The notes under the pieces were generated by a model, which saw nothing but the letters and a program-made list of their open reading frames with translations, ran no database searches and was not told the DNA's origin. A program made the translations under genes and the position numbers. Positions 1 through 11,700 of a stretch of 64,000 bases of DNA are shown here, piece after piece. Position 1 is the first letter of the stretch, and the number at the start of each line of letters is the position of its first letter. The stretch is from Mycobacterium paraense (GTDB taxonomy: Bacteria; Actinomycetota; Actinomycetes; Mycobacteriales; Mycobacteriaceae). The stretch spans positions 1 through 64,000 of the forward strand of contig NZ_LQPM01000049.1 of assembly GCF_002101815.1 (NCBI RefSeq), written 5' to 3'.

Positions 1-673
1 CGCCTGCCCCGCCGGCCCCGCCGTTGCCACCCCAGATGGCGGCCCCGCCATTTCCGCCGGCCGCGCCGGCGCCGCCCTGGCCGCCGGCGCCCCCATTGCC
101 GAAGATGCCGGCCTGGCCGCCGTTGCCGCCGTTCACGCCGGCGACGGTGGAATCCCAGCCTTTGCCGCCGCTGCCGAGCAGCAGCCCGCCGTTCTGGCCA
201 TTCGGGCTGGCCTGCGTCCCGTCAGCGCCGTTGGCAAACAGGGGGGCCCCGGCCAGCTGCTGGCTGGTCTGGTTCAACTCGTACATCACGGTCGCCAAGA
301 TGTCCGTCCTGGGCGGCGGGGCCGGGCCGGAGGCCTCCGCGACCGCGTTCCAGATCGGCGCGAAAGGCGAGTAGGGCGAAATTCCGGCCGCATTGGTCGC
401 CTCGGCGGCCGCGTACGCGCCGCCTGACCCGGTCAGGGCCTGCACGAACTGGTTTTGAAACGCCGCCGCCTGGGCGCTTAACGCCTGAAACTCCTTCGCG
501 GCGTCGGAGAACACCGACGCGACCGCCGCGGACACCTCGTCACCGGCGGCGGCAACCACGCCGGTGGTAGAGGCCGCCGCCGCCGAATTCGCGGCGCTGA
601 CGGACGAGCCGATGCTCGCCACCTTCGCTGCCACCGCCGCGAGCGCATCGGGCGCTGCGATCACATACGACAT
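1..673 (-). CDS. PE_PGRS family protein, 3' end outside the window
   Basis: The minus strand from the ATG at 673-671 reads MSYVIAAPDALAAVAAKVAS, a textbook PE domain start, and stays open to the left edge (224 codons visible). The PE domain covers about residues 1-95. A linker follows with the GLLLGSGG motif that usually joins PE to the repeat region, and from about residue 175 come Gly-Gly-X triplets (GGNGGQAG, GGAGGQGG). A good ribosome site, GGAGG at 680-684, lies 6 bases before the ATG. PE_PGRS proteins are exported through type VII (ESX) systems to the mycobacterial surface; the role of this member is unknown. The gene points away from the lipopeptide cluster and is probably not part of it. 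Plus-strand ORFs here are shadows of the GC-rich repeats. Confidence 0.95.
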   Translation of the reverse strand, partial: MSYVIAAPDALAAVAAKVASIGSSVSAANSAAAASTTGVVAAAGDEVSAAVASVFSDAAKEFQALSAQAAAFQNQFVQALTGSGGAYAAAEATNAAGISPYSPFAPIWNAVAEASGPAPPPRTDILATVMYELNQTSQQLAGAPLFANGADGTQASPNGQNGGLLLGSGGKGWDSTVAGVNGGNGGQAGIFGNGGAGGQGGAGAAGGNGGAAIWGGNGGAGGAG

Positions 674-1517
674 CGCTGACCTCCGAAGACCGCCTCGGGC
701 TCGCAGGCCTCCACACGACGATCACCATCCACTGACGACTGAAAACGTATCCCGTTGCACACGTGCCTTACAACGTTTCCCGAGATTTGGTCCGACGCGT
801 TCCGCACCTGCGGCGGCAGACCCGGCCGGACACCCGACCTCGCTCGAATCGGCGAGCACGGCCGCCGCCCGGCGGCGATGGCATACATAACGTCATTCAT
901 CTCACTTCGCTTTAATCGATCCTAAATCATGATTGCGCGCCGCATTCTCAACTTTGCGTATCTCCTCGGCGCCTGACGGAAAGCCCGAATTTGTGCCGAG
1001 GGCGTCGCCGCGCGCGGCGACACGAGGCGTCACCGGCGGGTCGGCCGGCGCGGCGGCGACGGAGTTCCGCTTCCGCGGACCGCCGAGCCGCACTTCGCCC
1101 GCAATTTCGCCGGCCCCCGCGCGCCCGTCTCTTGGCCCGTTGTTCGGGCAGGTGGAGTCGAATTTCCCAACCCTGCCGCTCTTCGCGTCGGCAAACCAAC
1201 TGAAAATCATAATTTGCATCACGGACAGTTTCGGGCCCGCAAAAGGAATTTGCCCTGCCCGGGCCTAAGGACCCGTACCATCGACCCTTGGTCCCCTCGG
1301 CTCGAGACCAGATGCCCCGTTATGCAGGGAGATAAGTTCGTAACGTCCGCCGGGTCGGTCATTAACAGGCGATAGTTATCGATGCGTAAAAGTTTACTGG
1401 GTCCAATTTCTACTGCACAGGCGTTTAATACGCGAAATGCCGATGTGAACAATTGCGAAAACCCGATCGCACGGGAAGAATTACCGCTACTGACGGGTAG
1501 CGTGCGATCGGGGGAGC
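674..1517. other. Intergenic stretch without a convincing gene
   Basis: No reading frame here looks like a known protein. The patches at about 865-935, 1195-1240 and 1325-1445 are clearly more AT-rich than the surroundings and are the likeliest promoter regions, the first for the PE_PGRS gene. The stretch ends in a perfect 12-bp inverted repeat (listed separately). Confidence 0.6.
1462..1512. repeat. 12-bp perfect inverted repeat upstream of a small ORF
   Basis: CCCGATCGCACG at 1462-1473 is the exact reverse complement of CGTGCGATCGGG at 1501-1512, with a 27-base spacer. The right arm ends 5 bases before the ATG of the candidate ORF at 1518. There is no T-run after it, so a terminator is unlikely. 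It could be an operator or an RNA hairpin that masks the start. Confidence 0.5.
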
Positions 1518-1775
1518 ATGGACGAGGACGACTTTCTGGTCGCGGTGGGGGAAGCGGCGCAGGACGCGGTGTGGAAGACGCAGCATCCGCTCACCCACCA
1601 CCTGGCAGAAGATGACCCTCGCCGCGTGCAGTACCTGCGTGAGTACCAGATGGCGGTAGGTCGCCAGGTGCTCACGGCGATCGAGAAGCTGCGGCGCGGC
1701 GGAGCATCCCATGACGATCCCCGGGAATGCTCCCCCGTCATTCCACCGAAGGCGATTCTGCGTACCTTCCTGTAG
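1518..1775 (+). CDS. Small hypothetical protein (85 aa), uncertain
   Basis: The 85-residue frame starts MDEDDFLVAVGEAAQDAVWK. Its first 65 or so codons mostly end in G or C, as expected for a real gene in this genome, and the encoded segment is charged and probably helical. The last 20 residues look less gene-like. A purine-rich run (GGGGGAG) sits almost directly against the ATG, too close for an ideal ribosome site, so the start may be leaderless or the ORF may not be expressed. I recognise no family. Confidence 0.35.
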   Translation: MDEDDFLVAVGEAAQDAVWKTQHPLTHHLAEDDPRRVQYLREYQMAVGRQVLTAIEKLRRGGASHDDPRECSPVIPPKAILRTFL

Positions 1776-2034
1776 CGCCGGTGCCCGCCGGCAGGCCGGC
1801 GGGCTCGAAGGGATTGTGGCGCAGCCATTTTCGATCCGACTCGCTCCGCTCGGGCCACCGGCCGTCGGTGACCTTCGGGCCACCACCGGCGGATGCCGCC
1901 GAGACCGCAAGACGTCGATGACGAATCGCGCACATCCTTCGGGTAGGCGACGGTAGTTTCATCCTGTGCCGCTGGTCTGACCGCCGGCAATGGAGGCTGC
2001 TCATGGCGCCCCACGGACGGACGAAGGAGGATGG

Positions 2035-2709
2035 GTGAACACCATTCCTAAGATGCTGCTGTTCGGTGTTGTCGAGTTTGTCGCGTTCGGCGCGCTGCTG
2101 TTTTTTCCGGCGGGCACGTTCAATTACTGGCAGGCATGGGTTTTTCTCGTCGTCGTGGGAATCGCTGCCTGGATCCCCGCGGTGTACTTGCGACGGATGA
2201 ACCCCGCCGCGCTCGAGGCCCGGATGCGCGGGGGTCCGGTGGCCGAGGCCCGGACGGCGCAGCGGGTCATCATCGCCGGCCTGTATGTGTCGCTGGCCGC
2301 GATGGTCGTGGTGAGCGCCCTTGACCATCGCTTCGGCTGGTCGCCGGTGCCGGCGGCGATTTGCGTGGTCGGGGACGTCCTGGTCGCGGTCGGACTGGGC
2401 GTGGTGGCGCTGGTCATCATTCAGAACAGCTACGCGGCCGCGACCGTTCAGGTGCAGGCGGGCCAAAAGGTCGTCTCCAGCGGCCTGTACGGGCTGGTGC
2501 GGCACCCGATGTACACCGGCAACGTGATCATGATGGTCGGCATCCCCCTGGCACTCGGTTCGTACTGGGGACTGGTTTTCGTCGTTCCCGGCCTGCTGGT
2601 GCTCGCCTCGCGCATCCGCGACGAGGAGAAGCTGCTCCAAAAAGAGTTGGACGGCTACCTCGAGTACACCCAGAAAGTTCGCTATCGCCTCGTGCCGTCG
2701 ATGTGGTAG
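2035..2709 (+). CDS. Membrane methyltransferase, isoprenylcysteine carboxyl methyltransferase/PEMT-like
   Basis: This integral membrane protein of about 224 residues belongs to the ICMT/phospholipid methyltransferase superfamily. Hydrophobic spans lie near the N-terminus (after NTIPK), around YWQAWVFLVVVGIAAW, and in two later segments. The diagnostic C-terminal block is GLYGLVRHPMYTGN, followed by a hydrophobic pair and the DEEKLL...YLEYTQKVRYRLVP tail; in this superfamily the RHP and EE elements form the SAM site. AAGGAGG at 2024-2030 sits 4 bases before an in-frame GTG at 2035, so I prefer that to the ATG at 1990. The ATG at 2031 is out of frame. The substrate is unknown. It converges on NRPS2 with a 29-base gap, so a role in the lipopeptide pathway is possible but unproven. 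Confidence 0.8.
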   Translation: MNTIPKMLLFGVVEFVAFGALLFFPAGTFNYWQAWVFLVVVGIAAWIPAVYLRRMNPAALEARMRGGPVAEARTAQRVIIAGLYVSLAAMVVVSALDHRFGWSPVPAAICVVGDVLVAVGLGVVALVIIQNSYAAATVQVQAGQKVVSSGLYGLVRHPMYTGNVIMMVGIPLALGSYWGLVFVVPGLLVLASRIRDEEKLLQKELDGYLEYTQKVRYRLVPSMW

Positions 2710-2726
2710 CGACCCGCTCCGGTCGC
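2709..2726. terminator. Short GC hairpin between converging genes
   Basis: GCGACC (2709-2714) and GGTCGC (2721-2726) form a 6-bp stem with a 6-base loop in the gap between the methyltransferase and the NRPS2 stop. There is no T-tract, which is common for mycobacterial terminators. Assignment rests only on position and symmetry. Confidence 0.3.
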
Positions 2727-2738
2727 GCCGGCGCGGTT

Positions 2739-5700
2739 CTAGAGGTCGGGAATGACGGGAACTTCTTCGACCGCGCGGGCCGGTCCGCCCAACCGCTGGC
2801 TCAGGCGCCTGACGGACGGGGTTTCGAATAGGGCGGTTACCTCGAGGTTGGCGTCGAGGGCCGTGTTGATCGTGGCCGTGGCACGCATCGCGGCCAGGGA
2901 ATCCCCGCCGAGGTCGAAGAACGACTCGTCGACACCGACGCGGTCCACCCCGAGCACCTGCGTGTAGATGCCGGTCAGGATCTGCTCAACCAGGCTGGTC
3001 GGGGCGTGGTGGCCGTCTCCGTTGTGGTGGTTTTCGGGTCCCGACGCCGCGGGTGCCGGCAGGTGGTTGCCCGACCGGTCGGCGCGCGCGTGCCTTCCCT
3101 CGTCGTGCCATTCGACCGACGACAGCGGCCGCGCCGGGTCGGTGGTCATGGCGACCAACGTGTCCTGGAACCGCTCGATCAGCGCCTCGATGTCGGCCTG
3201 GTCGAAGACGTCCGCGCGGAATTGGACGTGCAGCTCCAGCTCGCGGCCGGGCAGCGCCTGGACCGTCAGCGGGTAGTGGTAGTAGTCGCGGTTGCTGATC
3301 TCGGTGATGGCCAACCCGTCGGTCCCCGACAACGCGGCGGCGTCCGCCGGGTAGTTCTCGTACACGAAAACCGTGTCGAAGAGCCTGGCGTGGCCGGTGG
3401 CACGGTGGATCTCGCTCAGCGCCAGGTGCTGGTGGTCCAGCGTGCGGTTGTGGTCGCCCTGCAGTTGATCGAGCAGGTCGGCGGCGGTGGTTCCGCTGCC
3501 GATGCTCGCCCGCACCGGCACCGTGTTGATGAACAGGCCGACCATCGAGTCCGCGCCGGGCACCTCGGCCGGCCGCCCCGAGACCACGGCGCCGAAGGCG
3601 ACATCGCGCTGGCCGGTCAGCCACATCAGCAGCTGCGCCCAGGCGGCCTGCAGCACGGTGCTCACGGTGGTGTGCCGCGAGCGCGCCAGCTCGGTGAGCG
3701 CCCGGGTGGTCTGTTCGGGCACACGGAACGATGCGACGCCTCGCCGGCCGAGTCCGAACCAGTCCGGGGGCCCGACCAGCGTCGGGGCGTCGAAGCCGGC
3801 GAACATGTCGCGCCACACCGCGCGGGCGCCCTCGAGGTCACGACCGGCCAGCCAGGACACGAACCGGCGATACGACCCCGCCGCGGGCAGGCGCTGCCCG
3901 TAATAGCTGGCGAACAGTTCGCCGAGCAGAATCGGCAGCGACCACCCGTCGAGCACGATGTGGTGATTGGTCAGCACGAACCGGTGCCGGTCCTCCGCGG
4001 TCCGGATCAGGGCCACCCGCAGGGCCGGATGGTCGGCCAAGTCGTAGACCGCGGCGCGTTCGGCGGCGCAGATCTGCTGGATCTGCTCATCGGGGTCGAC
4101 ATCGCCCCCGCTGAGGTCGAGATACCGCCAGGGCACCACGGGATCGGCCGGGATGATTTGCACCGGCTGGTCGAACCGCGCGCTGAAGCGGGCCGCCAGG
4201 TTGGGGTGGCGGGCGACCACCGTGTGCACGGCGTCGCGCAACCGGTGCTGGTCGAGCCGGCCGCTCAGCGTGACATCGAGCTGCACCGCATACACGTCGT
4301 CGCCACCCTGGGCGGTGCTGGCGTGGAACAGCAGCCCCTGCTGCAGCGGGGTCAGCGGCAGCACGTCGGCGATGCGGTATTGCCGGGCAAGCTCGTCGAT
4401 CTGCAGCTGGCTCAGCCGCGCGGGCGCGATATCCGACGGCGTCAACCCGCCGCCACCGCCTCGCACATGCGCGCAGATGCCGGCCAGCGCGTCGAACCAC
4501 AACCGGCTCAGCCGGCTGACCTGCGCCTGATCCAGGGCCGAGGGCGCCCACGTCCAGCCAGCGCGCAGCCGCGGGCCGGTGTCGGCGTCCAGGGTGCCGG
4601 CGTTGAGCTCCACGGTGTGCATCAGCGGCATGGGGGTCGCCGCGGCGACGCCGGTCACCGACCAGCCGTCCTGCCGGATCTCCCAGATGTCGCCGGACAC
4701 CTCGGTCGCCGCGGCGCCCAGCCGCCCGAGGTAGTTGAACCCGATCGTCGGGTCGGACCCCTCCAGGTCGACGTCGCTGTTCAGGTAGCGCAGCAGCCCG
4801 TAGGTCAAACCGTCGGGCAGGGCGCGAAGCTGCTCCTTGGCGTCTTTGATCACCGCCCCGAGCCCGGCGCCGCCCGCGAGGACCTGCGCCCAGTCCAGCC
4901 CGCCGACCGCGAGCGCCACCGGATACTTGGTGGTGAACCACCCCACCGTGCGCGACAGGTCGACGTTGTGGTCCAGCTCCTCCTGGCGGCCGTGCCCCTC
5001 CGCGTCGATCACGATGGGCGCGGCGCCGCTGCCCAGGAACTCGGCGCACGCCAGAGCGAACGCGATCAACAAGATCTCGTGTATCCCGGCGTGGAACGCG
5101 GCCGGCACCTCACCGAGCAGCATCCGGGTCGTCTCGGCGTCCAGCTCCACCGCCAGGTTCCCGGCGGTCGCATAGGTATCCACCGCCGGTTGCACCGCCG
5201 GCAATCGGGAAGGCTGCGCGGCGATCTGTCGCCACGCGGGCGCCTGCTCCACCACCGCGGGGCGGTGGGCGTGCTCGGCCAGCAGCGCCGCCCACCGGGC
5301 GAACGACGTCCTCGGCGCCGGCAACACGACCTGCTGCCCGCCGCGGTGCTGCGCCCAGGCGAGATTGAGGTCCTCGAGCAGGATCCGCCAGGACACCCCG
5401 TCGACCGCCAGATGGTGAACGATCAAGAGCAACTGGCCGGTGGGCGCCGCCCACAGCGCGCTCAGCATCACCCCGGCGGCCGGGTTCAACCGCGATCGGG
5501 CCGCCAGCACCGCGTCGTCGGAGAGCACGTCCACCGTCTGCAGGCATCCGCGCGCGTCCACCGCACCCGGTTCGGGCACCGTCAGCGACCAGCCCTCGGC
5601 GCCGTCGGCCCCGTCGTCTGAGACGCGCAGCCGCAACGTCGCGTGCCGATCGATCAACGCCTGCAACACCGCCACCACGTCGGACGATGTCACGCCCACC

Positions 5701-8700
5701 GGGGCCTGCACCAGCACCGTCTGGTTGAACTCCGACACCGGGCCGTCGACGCTCTGCAGCCAGCGCATGATCGGGGTGGCCACCACCGCGCCGAAGCCCT
5801 CGTCGATCGCCTCGGCGTCGTCGGCGACCACCCCGGCTACCCGGGCGAGCTTGGCCACGGTCTGCTCGACGAAGATGTCGCGCGGCCGGCACACCACCCC
5901 GGCCGCCCGCGCCCGCGCCACCACCTGCATCGACAGGATGCTGTCCCCGCCGAGCTCGAAGAACGACTCCTGGACCCCGACCCGCTCCAGCCCCAGCACC
6001 TGGGCATAGATCCCGGCCAGGATCTCCTCGACCGCGTCGGCCGGGGCGCGGTAGTGATCGACGTCCTGATACTCCGGCGCCGGCAGCGCGCGGGTGTCGA
6101 GTTTGCCGTTGACCGTCAGCGGCAGCGCGTCCAACGCCACCACCGCGGCCGGCACCATGTAGGCCGGCAGCCGCTCGGCCAGCGCCGCACGCGCCTCGGC
6201 GGGATCCACCGTTCCGGTCACGTAGCCCACCAGGCGTTTGTCGCCGGGGCGGTCCTCGCGGGCGATCACCACCGCCTGCTCCACGCCGTCCAGTCCGTTC
6301 AACGTGGCCTGGACCTCGCCCAGCTCGATGCGATAGCCGCGGATCTTGACCTGCTCGTCGGCGCGCCCCATGTACCGCAGCTGACCGTCGGCGCCCCAGC
6401 ACATCAGGTCGCCGGTGCGATACATGCGCGCTCCCGGCCCGCCGAACGGACACGCGACGAAGCGCGTCCCCGTCAGACCCGAGCGGCCGACGTACCCGTG
6501 CGCCAGCCCGGCGCCCGCGACGTACAACTCGCCGACCACACCGGGGGGCACGGGCTGCAACGACCCGTCGAGCACAAAGAAACCGAGGTGTCCCAGCGGC
6601 ACGCCGATCGGGCTCACGGCGGTCTCGACGTCGCCCGCGACGATCTCCCGGAACGAGGCATGCACGGTCGTCTCGGTGATGCCGTACATGTTGATCAGCC
6701 GCGGCCGGGACGGGTGGCTGTCCAGCCACGCGCGCAGCCGCTGCGGTTCGAGCGCCTCGCCGCCGAACACCACGGCATCCAGCCGCAACTGCGACCCCAG
6801 CTCGGGCTGCAACGCATCAGCGGCCTGCAAGGCGTAGAACGCCGACGGGGTCTGGCTCAAGATGCTGACCCGCTCGGCGACCAGCAGCGCGTGCAGGTCT
6901 TCGGGCGAGCGCACCACCGGGTCGGGCACCACCACGACGCGCCCGCCGTAGAGCAGCGCGCCCCAGATCTCCCACACCGAGAAGTCGAACGCCAGCGAGT
7001 GACACTGCGACCACACCCGGCCCGCGAGCTCCATGTCGCCGGCCAGCGTCTCCAGCAGCCGGGTCACGTTGCGATGCGGGACCGCCACCCCCTTCGGGGT
7101 TCCGGTCGTGCCCGAGGTGTAGATGATGTACGCGACGTCGTCCGGGCACGCCACGGACCGCGCGGCGCGGCCGTCGACGGCGGGGTCACCCGCGTCGTCG
7201 ACGTCGATGATCAGCAGATCGCGTCCGTCCAGCCGGGGGCGGTACTCGGCGGTGGTGATCGCGGCGACCGGCGCCGCGTCGCCGAGCACGAACTGCATCC
7301 GGGCCTCCGGCACCGCCGGATCGATCGGCACGTACGCCGCGCCGGTCTTCACCGCCGCCAGGATCGCCACGATCGCCTCGGCCGATCGGGGCAGCAGCAG
7401 CGCCACCCGCCGGCCCGGCCCGACGCCGCCGCCGGCCAACCGGTGCGCCAACCGGTTCGAAGCCTCATCGAGCTCGCGGTAGGTCATCGAGCGGCCCTCG
7501 AAGGTCAGCGCCGCCGCGTCGGGCACGCGCGCCACCTGGGCGGCGAACAGCTCCGGAATCGACACCGGCGCGCTCGCCGGCCCGGTCAGCGCCGCCCGGT
7601 TGCCCCAGTCGTCCAACCGGGCACGCTCGACGTCGTCGAGCACGGCGATCGACGACAGCCGCCGGGTCGGGTCCGCGGTCATCTCGACCAGCACCCGCTG
7701 CAAACGCTCGATCAGTGTTTCGATGCTGGCCGCGTCGAACACATCGGTGCGGAATTCCACCACGCCGGCGATGCCGGCCGGCTCGCCGTCCGCGTCCAGG
7801 TGCTCTTCCAGGGAGAGCGCCAGGTCCATGCGGGCGGTGCCGGTGTCCACCGGCATCTGGGTGAGCTCGAGCTCTCCCGACGCGAACCCGGCGGCGGGAT
7901 CGCCGGTGGTGTTGTGCAGCGTTCGCCAGGCCAGCATCACCTGCACCAGCGGGTGGTGGGTCAGCGATCGGGTCGGGTTCAGCCGCTCGACGACGACTTC
8001 GAACGGCACGTCCTGGTGCTCGTAGGCGGCCAGGCTGCGGGCCCGCACCTGAGCCAGCAGCTCGGCGACACTCGGGTCGCCCGCCACATCCACGCGCAAC
8101 ACCAACGTGTTGACGAAGAAACCGACCAGCTCGTCCAGCGCGGGATCGCGGCGCCCGCCGATCGGGAAGCCCACGGCCACATCGGAACTCGCGCTCAGCT
8201 TGGCCAGCAGCACCGCCAGGGCGGCCTGCATCACCATGAAATTGGTCGCGTTGTGCTCGCGGGCCACGCGGACGACCTGCTGCTGCAACTCGACGGGCCA
8301 ACGCACCGCCACGCTGGCGCCGCGCTGATCGGCCACCGGGGGGTAGGGCCGGTCGGTGGGCAGGCCGAGCCGCTCGGGCATCCCGGCGAGGGCCCGCTGC
8401 CAGTACTCCAGCTGCGCGGCGATCGGGCTGTCGCTGTCGCTGAGATCGCCGAACTGCGCGCGCTGCCACAGCGTGTAGTCGATGTACTGCACCGGCAGCG
8501 GCGTCCAACCGGGGGCTTGCCCTACGCATCGGCTGGCGTAGGCCACGGCGATGTCACGCACCAGCGGGGCGATCGACAGGCCGTCGGCGGCGATGTGGTG
8601 CACCACGGCCACCAGCACGTGTTCGTCGTCGGCGACGCCGAAAAGCTTTGCCCGCAAAGGGATCTCGGCCGCCAGGTCGAAGCTGTGCCGCGCGGTCTCC

Positions 8701-11700
8701 TCGACGGCGTCCTGCAGCCGGTCCGGGGACCACGCGGTCGCGTCGACGACGTCCCAGCCGAAGTCGGCCCGCTCGGCGGGCAGCACCAGCTGTTGCGGTA
8801 TTCCGTCCGGGGCGGTGAACAGCGTGCGCAAACTTTCATGGCGGCCCACCACATCGGCCAGCGCCGCGCAGAACGCGTCGGCGTCCAGCCGCCCGCGCAG
8901 TCGCAACGCCACCGCCAGGTTGTACACCGGTGACGGACCCTGCAATTGGTCGATGAACCACAACCGGTTCTGGGCGAACGACAACGGGACGACCTCGGGC
9001 CGCGGGCCGGCCACCAGCGGCTCCAGCCCGCCCTCGCCACCGTGGATGCGCGTCGCCAGCTGAGCCACCGTGGGCGCCTCGAACACGGCGCGCACGGCGA
9101 CGGCGGCACCCAGGCCGCTGTTGATCGCGGCGACCAGCCGCATCGCCGACAGCGAATCGCCGCCCAGGTCGAAGAACGAGTCGTCCACCCCGACCCGTTC
9201 CACGCCCAACACCTGGGCGTAGATGCCGGCCAGGATCTCCTCCGCCGGGTTGGTCGGTGCGCGGTAACGATCGGTGGCGTCGTATTCCGGCGCCGGCAGC
9301 GCCCGGGCGTCGAGCTTGCCGTTAACCGTCAACGGCAGCGCCGCCAACCGCACCACCGCGGCGGGAACCAGGTACGCGGGCAGCCGCTCGGCCAGCGCGG
9401 ATCGCGCCGCGGCCGGGTCCGCTGTCCCGGTGATGTATCCCACCAGACGCTTATCGCCGGGACGGTCTTCGCGGGCGACGACGACCGCCTGCTCCACGCC
9501 GTCCAACGCGGCCAAGGCGGCCCGGACTTCGCCCGGTTCGATGCGGTAGCCGCGGATCTTGACCTGCTCGTCGGCGCGGCCCAGGTATTGCAGCTGGCCA
9601 TCGGCGCGCCACCGCACCAGGTCGCCGGTGCGGTACATGCGGGTTCCGGGCGCGTCCGCGCCGGCGAAGGGGCAGGCCACGAAGCGTGAGGCGGTCAGCG
9701 CGGTGCGGCCGACATATCCGACGCCCACGCCCCGCCCGGCCACATACAACTCCCCGACCACGCCGGCCGGCACCCGCCGCAACGACTCGTCCAGGACGAA
9801 CAGCGCCGCCGTCGAGACAGGCGCACCGATCGGGGCCGCCCCCGACCCGGGCCGCAGCGGCGCGCTCATCGAGGCGTACACCGTGGCCTCGGTGGGGCCA
9901 TAGGCGTTGATCACCACCCGCCCCGGCGCCCACTGGTCCACCACCTCGGCCGAGCAAGCCTCGCCGCCGAGCAGCAGCGCCTCCGACTCCAGCCGCTGCG
10001 GCGACAGCGCGGCCACCGCCGACGGGGTCTGGGTGAGCACGTTGACCCGTTCACGGGCCAGCAGGTCGTGGAAGTCGTCCGGGGAGGTGACGACCGACGG
10101 GGGCACCACCACCAGCCGCCCGCCGCCGAGCAGCGCGGCCCAGATCTCCCACACCGAGAAGTCGAACGCGTACGAGTGGCATTGCGTCCACACCTGGTTC
10201 ACCGGCAGCGATGTGGGCGTCGACGGCGCCAGGTGGGCCAGGTTGCGGTGGGCGATGGCCACACCCTTGGGCGTTCCGGTGGTCCCCGAGGTGTAGATCA
10301 GGTACGCGATGTCGTCGGCCGCCGGTGCCGGCGGCGCGGTGGCGGGCTGCGCCTCGCGGGCGGGGTCGTCGACGTCGATGACCGTCAGCTCCCGCCCGGC
10401 CAGCCGCTCGGCCAGCCCGGCGGTGGTGACCGCGGCGACCGGCGCGGCATCGTCCAGCATGAACCCGACCCGGGCGGCCGGCAGCGCCGGGTCGATCGCC
10501 AGGTAGGCCGCGCCGGTCTTCAGCACCGCCAGCATCGCCACGACGGCCTGCGCCGACCGCTCCAGCAGCAACGCCACACACGCGCCCGGGCCCACACCGT
10601 GGCCGGACAGCAAGTGCGCGAACCGGTTAGCTGCCTCGTCGAGTTCCCGGTAGGTCATCGACCGGCCCGCGAAGGTCACCGCGGGCGCCTGCGGGGCGCG
10701 GGCCACCTGCGCGGCGAACAGCTCCGGTACCGACAGGGCGACCGGCCCGGGCTCCGCCAACACCGCGCGGTTGCCCACCTCGTCGAGGCGGGCGTGCTCG
10801 GCCTCGTCGAGCAGATCCACCGACGACAGCCGCCGCGCCGGATCCGCCGTCATGGCGACCAGCACCCGCTGGAGCCGCGCGACCAGCGTTTCGATGCCGG
10901 CGGCGTCGAACACGTCGGTCCGGAATTCCACCGACCCGGCGATTCCGGCGGGCTCGCCGCCGTCGGTCCACGTCTCGCCCAGCGAGAACGCCAGGTCGGT
11001 GCGGGCCGTCCGGGTGTCGAGCGGCAACGGCGTGGCGTGCAGGCCGCCCAGGGCCAACCCGGCCGCCGGCCCGGTCGCGCCCTGCCCCTGCCCGCTCTGC
11101 CAGGCCAGCATCACCTGGACCAGCGGGTGGTGGGTCAGGCTTCGGGTCGGGTTGAGCCGTTCGACCAGCACCTCGAAGGGCACGTCCTGGTGCTCGTAGG
11201 CGGCCAGGCTGCGGGCCCGCACCTGGGCGAGCAGTTCGGCGACGCTGGGATCACCGGTCAGATCGACCCGCAACACCAGGGTGTTGACGAAGAAGCCCAC
11301 CAGCTCGTCCAGCGCGGGGTCGCCGCGCCCGGCGATCGGAAACCCAACGGACACATCGGAACTCGCGCTGAGCTTGGCCAGCAGCACGGCCATGGCAGCC
11401 TGCATAACCATGAAGCTGGTGGCGTTGTGTTCGCGGGCCACCCGGGCCACCTGCTGCTGCAGCTCGGCCGGCCAGTCCACCGACACGCTCGCGCCGCGGT
11501 AGTCGGCGACCGGCGGGTAGGGCCGATCGGTGGGCAGTTGCAGGTGCTCCGGCATCCCGGCCAAGGCCTCTTGCCAGTAGGCCAGCTGCGCGGCGATGCG
11601 GCTGCCGCTGTCGCTGAGGTCCCCGAGCTGCGCGCGCTGCCACAGCGTGTAGTCGGCGTACTGCACCGGAAGGTCGGCCCAGTCGGGGGCTTGTCCCACC

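Noticed and set aside
24..374. Plus-strand proline-rich ORF at the left edge
   Set aside because: It is the complement of the Gly-Gly-X repeats of the PE_PGRS gene.
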